The notes: generated by a model not told the origin, from the sequence alone. DNA of 64,000 nucleotides from Neoalteromonas arenosi (GCF_030362855.1 NZ_JAUCBP010000012.1:326237-390236); one strand, 5' to 3'. Positions 49,440-59,493 are shown, numbered from the stretch's first letter. Made by a program: numbers and translations.

Positions 49440-50687
49440 ATGATCGATACTAGCAGTAAGTCTTTGTTATTGAAGTTCCTTCAAGGAGCTTTTTTAAATG
49501 TTCTAATTAGATTTAAAGGTTTAATATATCTTCCACTATTAGTAAACTTTCTTAGCAAAGAGGAAGTTGGTAGTATTACTTATTGGCTATCACTTAGTTC
49601 CTTACTAGCTGGAGTGCTACTCTTAAGCCTGCCTGATTCTTCCAATAAATATATATTACAGTCACGCGACCCACTCCCAATTATCGGTACAATTCAGACA
49701 TTTGCCCTCACTATAGGCACTGTATGTATTTTCGCTGTTATTAGCTTTATTTTTTTCAGCAAAGCTGCTTTTGAAACAAGAGTGCTGGTCATTTGTGTGA
49801 GCTTATTAACGTTAGCTAAATGTTTAAATAAAACTAGCATATTCGTCTTTCAAGTATATCAACGAAACAAGTATGTATTGTTCTCACAGTTTCTTATTGA
49901 GTATGGCTCGCTCGTGATTATTGTTGCCTATTTGTTTTTTTCTACAGAGAGAGAACCTCAAGCGGTTGTTATGCTAACTGTTCTGGCTTACATACTTGTC
50001 GGCACCTGGTTGCATAAATTGCTAAGGAATGACTTTCCTTGGAAAATCACATTTGAGCCCTCTACTTTTAAATCTCTTATAAGAACGGCTGTTTATTTAA
50101 TGCCGTCAGTTTATGCACTTTTAATTATCCAGAATGCTGATTTTATTATTATTGAAAGACTCATTGGGAAGTCGACTTTGGCGGAATATGGCTTTGCATT
50201 TTCACTAGCAAGTATTGTCTCAGGGTTGTCAATGGCTGTTACTTTCTTTTGGTACTCTAGTGCAGTTGTAATGGAAATTGATAAGTTAAAATCTTTATTT
50301 AGGAAATTACAATCAATAGGTTTGTGCTTGTCAGTAGTAGTTTTTACATTTTTTTACTTAATAACTGAGCCTTTAATTCGTTTAATTAATAATGAATACG
50401 CTATTGCTGCGATGTTTATTCTACCTATAACTATGGGTTTATACTTAAATGTATTGAGTCAAATTTCGATTGGAGTTTTGTATCGAGCAGGGAAAGAACA
50501 CATAACATTTGGTATTCTTACTTTTTCGGCCGCAGTAAACATCGCGCTTAATATTTATACAATTCCTACTTTTGGTGCAATTGCAGCTGCGTATACGACC
50601 TTTTTTACGTATTTTTTGATTTATTTTTTCACTTTAATTGCCACGATATTCTATTTTAGGAGTGGCAAAAATCTTTTAGCAGGTTGA
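49440..50687 (+). CDS. wzx: Wzx-like polysaccharide flippase
   Basis: The 415-residue, very hydrophobic protein has about 12 helices and the layout of the MATE/MOP oligosaccharide flippases. Examples are SLLLKFLQGAFLNVLIRFKGLIYLPLLVNFLSKEEVGSITY at the start and YTTFFTYFLIYFFTLIATIFYF at the end. It would flip lipid-linked repeat units across the inner membrane. It lies 9 bp after wzz and 3 bp before the FAD-enzyme gene. Codon use is strongly A+T-rich from here on. Confidence 0.85.
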   Translation: MIDTSSKSLLLKFLQGAFLNVLIRFKGLIYLPLLVNFLSKEEVGSITYWLSLSSLLAGVLLLSLPDSSNKYILQSRDPLPIIGTIQTFALTIGTVCIFAVISFIFFSKAAFETRVLVICVSLLTLAKCLNKTSIFVFQVYQRNKYVLFSQFLIEYGSLVIIVAYLFFSTEREPQAVVMLTVLAYILVGTWLHKLLRNDFPWKITFEPSTFKSLIRTAVYLMPSVYALLIIQNADFIIIERLIGKSTLAEYGFAFSLASIVSGLSMAVTFFWYSSAVVMEIDKLKSLFRKLQSIGLCLSVVVFTFFYLITEPLIRLINNEYAIAAMFILPITMGLYLNVLSQISIGVLYRAGKEHITFGILTFSAAVNIALNIYTIPTFGAIAAAYTTFFTYFLIYFFTLIATIFYFRSGKNLLAG

Positions 50688-50690
50688 CAT

Positions 50691-51938
50691 ATGGACTTAA
50701 TAATTGGTGGCGGTATAACCGGCCTGAGTTATGCTAATTTTACAGAGAATGATTATCTAATTTTGGAGCAAGACTCTGAACTAGGTGGATATTGTAAAAC
50801 TATAAAACAAGATGGCTTTGTTTGGGATTACTCGGGACATTTTTTCCATTTTAAAAATAGAGATATAAAGGACTTTGTATTTGAAAGGATCGAACCACAA
50901 ACCATTTTAGAAGTTCAGAAAATTACGCATATCTACTATAACGAGCAATTGATTGATTTTCCTTTTCAAAAGAATATCCATCAACTAGAAAAGTCGGAGT
51001 TTATTGACTGTCTTTATGACTTATTCAACCGTGACTCTAAGCCTGTTGATGAAAGTTTTGAAGCTATGCTTTTGTCAAAGTTTGGCAAGTCAATATGCGA
51101 CAAATTCTTACTTCCATACAATGAGAAACTATACGCGTGCCCAATGAATCGTCTAGACAAAGATGCGATGGGCCGCTTTTTTCCGTATGCTGATCCAGAA
51201 GAGATAGTTAAAAACTTTAAAGAGAATAATACCGAGTCTTATAATAATGTTTTCGTGTACCCAGAGTTCGGCGCGATGGAGTATGTAAAAGCTATCGCAA
51301 AAGACGTTCCTGAAGAAAAAATCAGAATGAATACTCGTGTTGTCGGAATCGATATGGCTTCGAAAACGGTCACGTTAAATACCGGTGAAACACTAGAGTT
51401 TGACAATTTGATCAGCACAATGCCACTAAATAGACTTTTACCTCTGGCACTACCGGAACATGATCTTACTCCTTATAGTTCAAACAAGGTGGCTGTATTC
51501 AATTTAGGCTTTGATTCAGGGAGTGAGCATAATAGTCATTGGATTTATTTCCCGGATAAATCAATCTCTTTTTACAGAATTGGATTTTATGACAACATAT
51601 TCGGTTCAGATCGCATGAGCTTATATGTTGAGATAGGAATGCCGACAGATAAACAAGACTTCTCCGAAGAAGAACTTTTGAGCACAGTGCTTGAAGACTT
51701 GCGAAAAGCAGGGGTAATTACTAGCCAGAAGCTAGTAAGTCACCACTTTTTGATTATGGACCCTGCGTATGTCCACATTTCTAAAGATAGTGAAGCTGCA
51801 AAAGCTGTAGCAATGAAAAGACTTAACGAAAACTCTATCTATAGTATTGGGCGTTACGGTGCATGGACATACTGTTCGATTGAAGACAACATAATAGAAG
51901 CGAAGCAGTTGGTCGAATCTTTAAGAGCAAGCTCATGA
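50691..51938 (+). CDS. FAD-dependent amine-oxidase/UDP-galactopyranose-mutase-like protein
   Basis: The 415-residue protein starts with a Rossmann FAD motif (DLIIGGGITGLSYA, ILEQDSELGGYCKTIKQDGFVWDYSGHFF) and shows PYNEKLYACPMNRLDKDAMGRFFPYADP and a closing IYSIGRYGAWTYCSIEDNIIEA. This fold (PPOX/Glf-like) occurs in polysaccharide clusters, where members act on sugar nucleotides or on lipid-linked intermediates. A true Glf role is not proven, because the sequence is only distantly like UDP-galactopyranose mutase. It overlaps the next gene by 4 nt. Confidence 0.72.
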   Translation: MDLIIGGGITGLSYANFTENDYLILEQDSELGGYCKTIKQDGFVWDYSGHFFHFKNRDIKDFVFERIEPQTILEVQKITHIYYNEQLIDFPFQKNIHQLEKSEFIDCLYDLFNRDSKPVDESFEAMLLSKFGKSICDKFLLPYNEKLYACPMNRLDKDAMGRFFPYADPEEIVKNFKENNTESYNNVFVYPEFGAMEYVKAIAKDVPEEKIRMNTRVVGIDMASKTVTLNTGETLEFDNLISTMPLNRLLPLALPEHDLTPYSSNKVAVFNLGFDSGSEHNSHWIYFPDKSISFYRIGFYDNIFGSDRMSLYVEIGMPTDKQDFSEEELLSTVLEDLRKAGVITSQKLVSHHFLIMDPAYVHISKDSEAAKAVAMKRLNENSIYSIGRYGAWTYCSIEDNIIEAKQLVESLRASS

Positions 51939-53371
51939 AAATTCTAATTATAGGTGATAACCCAGCGATTGTTGGCGGAGTCTGCAATTACACTCGTCCG
52001 CTGTTTCAGGAACTTGGCAAAGAGAAATCTATCGAGGTAGCTTATCTATATAGTTCTTCAAGAGTTAAGCCAGATTACACGTTTTACGCAAAAACACAGA
52101 TAGTGCCTGATACAGAGCAACTATTTGAGAATGTCTTCAAGTTAATCAACAGTGCGAACTTGGATCAAAATTATGAAAATTTGGCTCTAGACATTGCGTC
52201 CAAGAAAAACGACAGGGCATTTGAAAGTTTCATTCAGATGTTTAAGCCCGATGTTGTCCATATCAATGAAAACATTGGATTCTCTTCCAACATTATTAAC
52301 ATAGCAAAGCGAGAGGGGGCGAAAGTCGTCTACAGTGTCCATGAATATTGGGCGCTTTGCCCCAAAAGAGTCATGGTGGACTTTAACAATAGAGTTTGTG
52401 AAGGCCCATCGAACTTAAGTAAATGTACACATTGTATTGAGCAAAGAATGGAGAACTACAGTTCTTTCCATCGGAAAACCGTTTTCCATATGGAGCGGAA
52501 CTTGCCTGGACTCATAGGAGCGGTAAGAAGGCAAAAAGCTAAATTTACAAAAACAAATGCGGTAAACAAAGCGCAGCGCTTACAATTTGGCGAGTCGAAA
52601 TTTCCGACTAATGCTGAGAATAAAAAGTTATACGAGCAGCTTAGCAAGCGCTTGTCTTCAAATATCGAGGCTTTAAACAATACTGACGTAATTATCGGAG
52701 TTTCGTCAGATGTAAAGGCACATTTGGTTAAATATGGTGTCTATTCTGAAAAAATTATTGTCCAGCATATAGGCAGTGCGATTGCTGGGAACAAAATAAA
52801 GCATGATAAGCAGATTGACCCAAGTAACATAAAAATTGGGTATATCGGCGGAGTAAGCTTTTATAAAGGCGTTCATCAATTAATCGAAGCATACTTAGGA
52901 TTGTCTGCCGAGTATCAATCCAGAAGCTCGTTAGAGATATTTGGTGGGTTTAGTCCGAGTTACAAGCTCGCGTTGGATGAGGCGTTCGATGTTGATAACC
53001 ATGATTCTATTACCATTCATGGTCGCTACAAGCCTTCTGAGTTAATTGGGATAACCAATTCGATTGATTTATCTGTGCTACCTTCATTATGCGCTGACAC
53101 TGCACCACAGACTATTTTTGAGAGCTTTAATTCTGGCTTGCCAATTATCGCACCAAGTATTGGGGGGTTTTCAGATTTTGTGAAAGATGGTGTAAATGGG
53201 CTTATCTATGAAGGAGAGAGTGTAACGTCGCTTCGTGAAAAGTTAGCGGCAATAATAAGTGAACCCGAGCTGTTACAGAAGTTTTCAATGAACATACCCG
53301 AAACAAAAAGTATTCAAGAAAATACGGTTGAGTTGCTAAAACTTTATTCAGAGTTAGTTGAGAAAGATTAA
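51935..53371 (+). CDS. Glycosyltransferase, family 4-like, with Cys cluster
   Basis: The 478-residue protein has a GT-B fold: N-terminal GDNPAIVGGVCNYTRPLF and C-terminal IGYIGGVSFYKGVHQLIEAY, LPSLCADTAPQTIFESFNSGLPIIAP with a GGFSDFV donor loop. Residues about 145-170 hold the Cys cluster ALCPKRVMVDFNN...CEGPSNLSKCTHCIEQ seen in a subgroup of GT4 enzymes. A long helical insert follows. It would transfer one sugar in repeat-unit assembly at the cytoplasmic membrane face; donor unknown. Confidence 0.85.
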   Translation: MKILIIGDNPAIVGGVCNYTRPLFQELGKEKSIEVAYLYSSSRVKPDYTFYAKTQIVPDTEQLFENVFKLINSANLDQNYENLALDIASKKNDRAFESFIQMFKPDVVHINENIGFSSNIINIAKREGAKVVYSVHEYWALCPKRVMVDFNNRVCEGPSNLSKCTHCIEQRMENYSSFHRKTVFHMERNLPGLIGAVRRQKAKFTKTNAVNKAQRLQFGESKFPTNAENKKLYEQLSKRLSSNIEALNNTDVIIGVSSDVKAHLVKYGVYSEKIIVQHIGSAIAGNKIKHDKQIDPSNIKIGYIGGVSFYKGVHQLIEAYLGLSAEYQSRSSLEIFGGFSPSYKLALDEAFDVDNHDSITIHGRYKPSELIGITNSIDLSVLPSLCADTAPQTIFESFNSGLPIIAPSIGGFSDFVKDGVNGLIYEGESVTSLREKLAAIISEPELLQKFSMNIPETKSIQENTVELLKLYSELVEKD

Positions 53372-53372
53372 C

Positions 53373-54317
53373 ATGTCATCTTTACCGCTAGTCAGCTTAA
53401 TAATCCCGACCTACATGCAGCATGAATATATTAGAAAAGCCGTAGAATCTGCATGTGAACAAGACTATAAGAATATTGAAATTATCGTGTCGGATGATAG
53501 CGAGAGTGGCGAAACTGAAGATGCTTTGGCTGATTTTATAGCTGATGGGGTTATAACTTACTACAGGAATAATCCTCGTTTGGGAAGAGTGAGAAATTAT
53601 CACGACTCTCTTAGGTTTAAATGCCGCGGAGATTGGGTATTAAACTTAGATGGAGATGATTTCTTAGTAAATCCTAGCTTCATATCTAATTGTATCGAAA
53701 TCGTTTTGAAGCATCCAGAAGTGGCCTATGTTTTTGGCAAAGAATACAAGTATCTAGAATATGAAGATCGTTGTGAGGAGCGAATTTGTGGTTTGTCCGA
53801 AGAACGACTCATTGATGGAACAGAATTATTCCAGAACAAGAGAAAACTAGGTGTTAACTTCTATCATTTGTCCTCTTTGTTCAATCGTGAGAAGGCGATA
53901 AATCGTCACTTTTATACTTATGATTGCTTGGGGTGTGATACTTTGTCGATATTGGGGTTGATATTGGGTCACAAGGTCTACTTTTTAAATCAATTTGGTG
54001 GTGCTTGGCGCGTCCATTCCGAAAACGATTCATTCCCGTCTGAAGCGGAAAAGCTAGTTGGCAATGTATTAGCAATAAAACAACTCAGAGATCTTGCAAA
54101 TGAGCACCTTGGGGAAAATATAACTAACGCTTGGATAGCAGATACGCAAGCTAATCGCACCGTGACTTACATTATTCACTACCTACAGCAAAGAAACTAT
54201 AAATTAGCTTTAGAGCTTTCAAAGAGAATTGCTCAAAGTGATCCAAGGTTGAAGAAAAAAATATTTTTTTCACCTCGTAACTACATCAAGTTTGCGAAGG
54301 CTATAATTTTTAAATAA
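53373..54317 (+). CDS. Glycosyltransferase, family 2
   Basis: The ATG at 53373 follows GAGAAAG within the end of the previous gene, so an in-frame TTG at 53358 is set aside. The 314-residue protein has a GT-A fold: VSLIIPTYMQHEYIRKAVESA, EIIVSDDSESGETEDAL and the metal-binding LNLDGDDFLVN. A GGAWRVHSENDSFP motif lies near residue 220. It transfers a nucleotide sugar to the growing repeat unit; sugar unknown. It starts 1 bp after the previous stop. Confidence 0.88.
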   Translation: MSSLPLVSLIIPTYMQHEYIRKAVESACEQDYKNIEIIVSDDSESGETEDALADFIADGVITYYRNNPRLGRVRNYHDSLRFKCRGDWVLNLDGDDFLVNPSFISNCIEIVLKHPEVAYVFGKEYKYLEYEDRCEERICGLSEERLIDGTELFQNKRKLGVNFYHLSSLFNREKAINRHFYTYDCLGCDTLSILGLILGHKVYFLNQFGGAWRVHSENDSFPSEAEKLVGNVLAIKQLRDLANEHLGENITNAWIADTQANRTVTYIIHYLQQRNYKLALELSKRIAQSDPRLKKKIFFSPRNYIKFAKAIIFK

Positions 54318-54319
54318 AG

Positions 54320-55537
54320 ATGAGAATATCATTTCAGTTCATCCTACACGCTTTTGCGGTTTTAGTGTTTTCAGCGTTTATGTTTCAGAAGTTTGGTGGA
54401 TCAATATTTGGATTGGTTCCAAATTTTGCGCTCATGGTTGTTGCCATTTGCTTGTCACTATTCTACTCAAAAAAAATGCCACTTGTTGTTAACTTCGAGT
54501 CTTTCTGCGTATTTTCATTTACGGTCATTCTATGCATATCGCTTTTTTGGTCCATTGCACCGCAATATGGCCTTAGTAAAGTAATCTCCATGTTGCTTAC
54601 GATCTTGTTAGCATACAGTCTCTTTATACCTTTCAAGATGAAACTAAACTTTCTTCTTATATGCCTGTTGGCGTCATTTGCCTTGTACGCTGTTCAACTG
54701 TATTTGGACTATGGGTCATTCGCACAGTTGTTTCTGCAAATTGGAACAAGATTTAGGCTTGGCTGGAATGATGCTGGTAACGCATTTAACCCTATTTCAA
54801 TTGCGCGATACATGGCTTATTCAATTTTATTGATTTTTATTGTTTACCCAGCTTGGCGCCCCTTGATTTCAAATCATATTTGGTTGAACACTTTCAGAAC
54901 GTTTCTATTAATTCTTTTTGTTTGCTCTTCGGTATATTTGTTTTTTTCTGGCACTAAAACTCCAATTTTAGCGTTAGTCATATGCTTTCTAATTTTGTTT
55001 TTTAAAAGCAATTTGAGTAAGGTCTTGAAGTTTTCCGTTTTATCAATAGGAATTTTTGGCGCAACATTTTTATTAGTTGCTGGGGTGAAAGTCGTACCGG
55101 GCCTTACGGATTCTCAAGCGGCTTACATTGAATCTAGGTTTTTAGATGTTGAGTCAGCAGTTGGAGATCGGGCCTATCAAGGATCTAGGGCCACCGATAA
55201 CATTGAGCTTAAGGCTTTCTTGATCGGAAATGGGACGGGCTCATTCGGTTATTCAAATTTAAAAATGGATATAAGAGATTATCCACATAATATCTTTGCA
55301 GAAGTACTTTATGAAAACGGTATTTTCGCTGTCATTTTATTGATCGTGATTTATGTAATGATAGTCCTGAATTGTATATTGTCGAAAGATTTACTGAGTA
55401 GCTTTTGTTCATTTTCAGCGCTCTTTTTTGGTATAAATGCTTTTTTTTCTGGTGACCTTATTACCAATAATTTGATTTTCTTTTTCGCTTTAGTGACTTC
55501 ACTAGTCAAACGAGGACAATTAAAAGAATGCACTTAG
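54320..55537 (+). CDS. wzy: O-antigen polymerase/ligase-like membrane protein (Wzy candidate)
   Basis: The 405-residue protein has about ten membrane helices and a periplasmic loop. The Wzy_C/O-antigen ligase pattern is present: LFLSGTKTPILALVICFLILFF, then AFLIGNGTGSFGY, DYPHNIFAEVLYENGIFAVILL. It is the only such candidate in the locus, so it is the likely polymerase. A ligase (WaaL) role cannot be excluded, as these families look alike. It lies 2 bp after the GT2 gene and overlaps the next gene by 10 nt. Confidence 0.75.
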   Translation: MRISFQFILHAFAVLVFSAFMFQKFGGSIFGLVPNFALMVVAICLSLFYSKKMPLVVNFESFCVFSFTVILCISLFWSIAPQYGLSKVISMLLTILLAYSLFIPFKMKLNFLLICLLASFALYAVQLYLDYGSFAQLFLQIGTRFRLGWNDAGNAFNPISIARYMAYSILLIFIVYPAWRPLISNHIWLNTFRTFLLILFVCSSVYLFFSGTKTPILALVICFLILFFKSNLSKVLKFSVLSIGIFGATFLLVAGVKVVPGLTDSQAAYIESRFLDVESAVGDRAYQGSRATDNIELKAFLIGNGTGSFGYSNLKMDIRDYPHNIFAEVLYENGIFAVILLIVIYVMIVLNCILSKDLLSSFCSFSALFFGINAFFSGDLITNNLIFFFALVTSLVKRGQLKECT

Positions 55538-56649
55538 TTTATATTGGTTTTGGGATTGATAGTGCGTTTGTTTCGCAGTCACTAACTCTCCTTAATCAAC
55601 TTTCTAAAGATACACAGATACGCAAAATCGACTTGTTAATCGGAAAGTCAGATTTAGGTGACGTTGAATTAAACGAAAAGATTGATGTTTGCTTTTTTGA
55701 GCGGTACCCCGTTCTTCCAGTTTTTTGCACCTTAATGCAGCGTTCCATCGAGAATAGCCTAATACCGCTAATAAGTTCCGATACGGTTATTCATTGCAGG
55801 ACTGATTTATTGGGCGCATGGGTAGCTAAAATAATTGAGCTGTACAAGTTTAATAATAGAGTTGTGATTGATGTTAGAGGACTTTTTAAAGAAGAGTTAA
55901 AAGGTTTCAGTAAGCAACACTCTTTTCTGAAATGGTTAAGAGTAAACCTATACGATCGTTCAATGTCTCACATTGCGACCAAGCACTTAAAACATGCTCG
56001 AGTCAGCATCACTGCAGTGACAGAATCACTACTCGCTAAAGTCAAAGCAGATTTTTCGAAATCTAATATAGTAGATTTCCATGTAGTGCCATGTGTAGTA
56101 AGCGACCAGTTTGAGTTTTCGTCAGAAATTAGGGAGTCAGTGAGAAAAGAGTTGAATATTCCTGCTGGCGAGACGGTGTTGATTATGATCACCGGAAGTG
56201 GTCAGCAATGGCAAAACGAAAGCAGCGTAATTCAGTTTTGCGAGAAAAACAATTTCCGTTTAATTATGTTGTCAAAACAGACTTATGACTCGAAAAATGT
56301 AATATCCGCTTTTGTTCCTTACAATCATGTGGCCAGGTATTTGTGTGCAGCGGACGCAGGATTTATTTTACGGGATGACCATGTGGTTAATAATGTAGCC
56401 TTACCTATAAAGTCGATCGAGTACTGGTGCACAGGGCTACCTATAATTTCTGACGGCAATGTTTGGGAACTAAATCGTTATTCAAAAGAGCTTCTCGATG
56501 CAAGTTTTATAAGTTTTAAAGACGGTGGTTGCGAAGTATCTCCGCTGAGTGAAACTGAGCGTTTATCCCTTTCAGAAAAGTCAAGGAGCCTTTTTTCTAT
56601 TAGAGAGGTTGCAAAAAAGTACGTTGATATATATCGAGGGAATGAATGA
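55528..56649 (+). CDS. Glycosyltransferase, GT4-like
   Basis: The 373-residue protein has a GT-B-like layout: N-terminal DVCFFERYPVLPVFCTLMQ and VIHCRTDLLGAWVAKII, then VIDVRGLFKEEL. The C-terminal part has GETVLIMITGSGQQWQN, LCAADAGFILRDDHVVNN and LPIKSIEYWCTGLPIISDGNV. The donor-site E-x7-E pattern is weak. It is a probable glycosyltransferase of the repeat-unit pathway; sugar unknown. It overlaps its neighbours on both sides (10 nt upstream, 4 nt downstream). Confidence 0.72.
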   Translation: MHLVYIGFGIDSAFVSQSLTLLNQLSKDTQIRKIDLLIGKSDLGDVELNEKIDVCFFERYPVLPVFCTLMQRSIENSLIPLISSDTVIHCRTDLLGAWVAKIIELYKFNNRVVIDVRGLFKEELKGFSKQHSFLKWLRVNLYDRSMSHIATKHLKHARVSITAVTESLLAKVKADFSKSNIVDFHVVPCVVSDQFEFSSEIRESVRKELNIPAGETVLIMITGSGQQWQNESSVIQFCEKNNFRLIMLSKQTYDSKNVISAFVPYNHVARYLCAADAGFILRDDHVVNNVALPIKSIEYWCTGLPIISDGNVWELNRYSKELLDASFISFKDGGCEVSPLSETERLSLSEKSRSLFSIREVAKKYVDIYRGNE

Positions 56650-57686
56650 AAACAATTTTAGTTGTAACCCCTAAACTTTCAGTACCTGGAGGTGTGAGTA
56701 CTTTTTGGAATTGTTTGTTTTCTGTGCGGAGCGAAGTTAAAAAAGTCAATGTTATCAACCATCAAGTCGGTAGTACGAATTTGCTTGGGGCAGTGGGGGA
56801 TTTGATTGGTTTTTTGAGGCTGTTCTTCTCCGCAGATATCGTTTTTTTAAATCCATCTTTGCAGAAAAAAAGTTTTATTAGGGATGGAATTTACTCGTTG
56901 GTTTGTCGGCTGCTTGGCAAAAAAACTATTGTTTTCTTCCATGGCTGGAATAAACAGTTTGAAGAGAAACTAGAAAGAAAACTCCTTAAGTTGTTTTTAC
57001 TTTTCTTTGGACGAGTTGACCAAGTATATGTTTTATCCAACGAGTTTAAGCAACGTATTAACAAATGGTGTCCGCATTTAAAAGTAAATGTAGAACGGAC
57101 AACTTTTCAGCCAATACTTTCCACAGACCTTTGTAGAAATGCTTTAAACCCAAAAAGTAACACGAAACTCTTATTTTTGTCTCGCTTGGAATATGAAAAA
57201 GGAATTGAGGATGCAATATCAGCAACACTCCAACTAAGAGATACTGGCCTTGACATCGATCTTGATGTAGCAGGCGCTGGGCCAGCGCTAAAGTCGTTAA
57301 AATCCAAATATGCTAATTACTCCAGTATTAGATTTCATGGAAACGTTCAAGGACAAGCAAAAAATAGTTTATTCGAACATGCTCACATATTTGTACTGCC
57401 CACATATTATGGAGAAGGTTTACCTATTGCTATTTTGGAAGCCATGCACTTTTCTTTACCAGTTATTTCGTGTGATGCAGGTGGGATTAAAGACTTTTTG
57501 AAAGAGCCTGAATGTGGCTTTATAGTCCCTTCTAAATCCCCAGCTCATATAGCACAAGCAGTCCAGCTATTAATAAGTGATAGCAAGAAGTATAAGTCGA
57601 TTTGTGAATTTAATCCGGCATATGTGAAACGTGAGGCACATCCACAAGCGCTTTTTAAGAGACTGTTTGAAGATTTTTATGAATAA
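56646..57686 (+). CDS. Glycosyltransferase, family 4
   Basis: The 346-residue protein is a clear GT4 enzyme: KTILVVTPKLSVPGGVSTFWNCLF at the start and KLLFLSRLEYEKGIEDAISATLQL, HIFVLPTYYGEGLPIAILEAMHFSLPVISCDAGGI with the E-x7-E donor motif. It adds a sugar to the repeat unit at the cytoplasmic face; donor unknown. It overlaps the next gene by 8 nt. Confidence 0.9.
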   Translation: MKTILVVTPKLSVPGGVSTFWNCLFSVRSEVKKVNVINHQVGSTNLLGAVGDLIGFLRLFFSADIVFLNPSLQKKSFIRDGIYSLVCRLLGKKTIVFFHGWNKQFEEKLERKLLKLFLLFFGRVDQVYVLSNEFKQRINKWCPHLKVNVERTTFQPILSTDLCRNALNPKSNTKLLFLSRLEYEKGIEDAISATLQLRDTGLDIDLDVAGAGPALKSLKSKYANYSSIRFHGNVQGQAKNSLFEHAHIFVLPTYYGEGLPIAILEAMHFSLPVISCDAGGIKDFLKEPECGFIVPSKSPAHIAQAVQLLISDSKKYKSICEFNPAYVKREAHPQALFKRLFEDFYE

Positions 57687-59493
57687 ACGACTCTTCTGGT
57701 ATTTTAATAGGCTCAAAAAGATGACTCTTATGGAGGTCATTTATAGAGCATTTTCATTTATTTCACTTTCGCTACACGTTGCTAAAAACAAGAAATTCGT
57801 TGACTACAACGTCGATAGTAGTGAATTAGATTTAGTAAGACTCAATGTGTTGGTAACTCATGTTGAAAGTATGGAGTTTAAACTCACTGAATCTAATGAA
57901 CGACTTTTGAAGGCTAACAAGCTTGCTCTTTATGGCGAGGAAATTGATTTGAGTATTCCTGAAGCTTGGAACATATGTCCAAAGACTCGTTTCAAGTGGC
58001 CACTAATTCCTTACCAGAAAATTGATTATCGAGCTGAAGGCAGAGATATTAGAGTGGTTTGGGAAGCATCGCGCTTTCAGCATTTTTTGCCTCTGAGTTT
58101 GTGTTGCCATGACGTTGCTGAAGTTAAAAGTACAATTGGCTTGCAATTAGACTCTTGGAAGCTAAGTAACACGATGTTTATTGGCCCTCATTATGTTTCT
58201 TCTATGGAATGCGGTCACCGAATCATAAGCCTGTTGTACACGCTTGCGATTCTTGATTCCAGATTTGGTTTAGACAAGTTTAACGATTTAGTTGTGGTCG
58301 CTCTTCAAATCATTAAATCTCATTCAGACTACATTAAAAGGCATTTGTCTTTATTTTCATCTAGTGGAAATCATACGTTAGTAGAGAGCCTTTCGTTATT
58401 CATGAGTGAAAGCTTATTATTGAAGAATACAAACCTGAAGCGCCGAGATAAATATGCAAACCTATTTAGTAAAGAGTTCCTTCGACAAACTCGTGAAGAC
58501 GGTTCAGGCATAGAAGAGACTTCTTGGTATCTAATGTTTATTCATGATTTAGCTTCAACTTTTTGTGTTTTGAACGATAATGTGCAGGTTCAATTAAGGC
58601 TTCAGCAAGTTGCGATTTTCTTGTCGCATCTCTTAAACAGTTCAGACGAACTTATAGGATATGGAGACTCAGACGATGGCTTCGCACTGTCAGCTTATTT
58701 CCGTAGCTTAAAACCCCTTAAGTCTATGAATGTGACAAAAGTTTTTCCAGATTCTGGAGTTATCAATTGTCAGTTTCCTAGATTGAAGGTATGGGCATTT
58801 GCCACTGAGCTTGGCATGCCTCCTTCATATGGACATGGTCACGCGGATGCTTTGTCTATCGTTTTCGAAGCAGATACGAAAATGATAGCTATAGACAAAG
58901 GAACTTACAGTTACAATATTGACGATAAGCGTCGTGATTATTATCGCTCAACGCAAGCCCACAACACAGTTACGATTGATTGTGCTAGCCAAAGTTCAGC
59001 AAGTGGCAGATTTATGTGGGAATCTAATGTGCGATCAGATTTACTTTTTGAGGAAACTGCGTCGGACTATGCTTTCTATGTCATGAAACATAATGGATAC
59101 TTATCTCGATTTGAAAGTATTCATTATCGCGGTTTTTTTGTTAATGCTTCAAATTTGATTGTTTTTGATTTTGTGAAGTCAGAACTCCAGAACTCTGCAC
59201 AATTACGGTGGTACTTCCCAAGTAAAGACTTTACTTATATTTCGAAGGAGTCAGCGGTGATAGGTGGCGTAACGGCAAAGTTGCACGGTGGTATTGAGGA
59301 GAGCAACAATATTTCTCCTTCTCAATATGACACAGAATATTCGACACGGTATTTAGATTTGTCGGAGTGTTCTCTTTTATCAACAAACTTCTTACCGAAT
59401 CAACTAGTTATAAGTGAATTTAATCTTGGTCAAAGTTATGAATACAAAAATTTTGAAGAAAAATTTATTAAGCTTGTTATGGATGATAAATGA
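57679..59493 (+). CDS. Heparinase II/III-type protein (alginate-lyase-like fold)
   Basis: The ATG at 57679 overlaps the previous stop by 8 nt; a longer frame start at 57631 lies inside the previous gene and is rejected. The 604-residue protein has an alpha-helical domain (about 100-340) and a C-terminal beta domain with the hallmark PSYGHGHADALSIVFEAD, IDKGTYSYNID, RRDYYRSTQAHNTVTID. Family members cleave or modify uronic-acid polysaccharides. Such genes recur inside exopolysaccharide loci, where they may trim or bind the polymer. No signal peptide is evident, so its cellular location is unclear. Confidence 0.82.
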   Translation: MNKRLFWYFNRLKKMTLMEVIYRAFSFISLSLHVAKNKKFVDYNVDSSELDLVRLNVLVTHVESMEFKLTESNERLLKANKLALYGEEIDLSIPEAWNICPKTRFKWPLIPYQKIDYRAEGRDIRVVWEASRFQHFLPLSLCCHDVAEVKSTIGLQLDSWKLSNTMFIGPHYVSSMECGHRIISLLYTLAILDSRFGLDKFNDLVVVALQIIKSHSDYIKRHLSLFSSSGNHTLVESLSLFMSESLLLKNTNLKRRDKYANLFSKEFLRQTREDGSGIEETSWYLMFIHDLASTFCVLNDNVQVQLRLQQVAIFLSHLLNSSDELIGYGDSDDGFALSAYFRSLKPLKSMNVTKVFPDSGVINCQFPRLKVWAFATELGMPPSYGHGHADALSIVFEADTKMIAIDKGTYSYNIDDKRRDYYRSTQAHNTVTIDCASQSSASGRFMWESNVRSDLLFEETASDYAFYVMKHNGYLSRFESIHYRGFFVNASNLIVFDFVKSELQNSAQLRWYFPSKDFTYISKESAVIGGVTAKLHGGIEESNNISPSQYDTEYSTRYLDLSECSLLSTNFLPNQLVISEFNLGQSYEYKNFEEKFIKLVMDDK

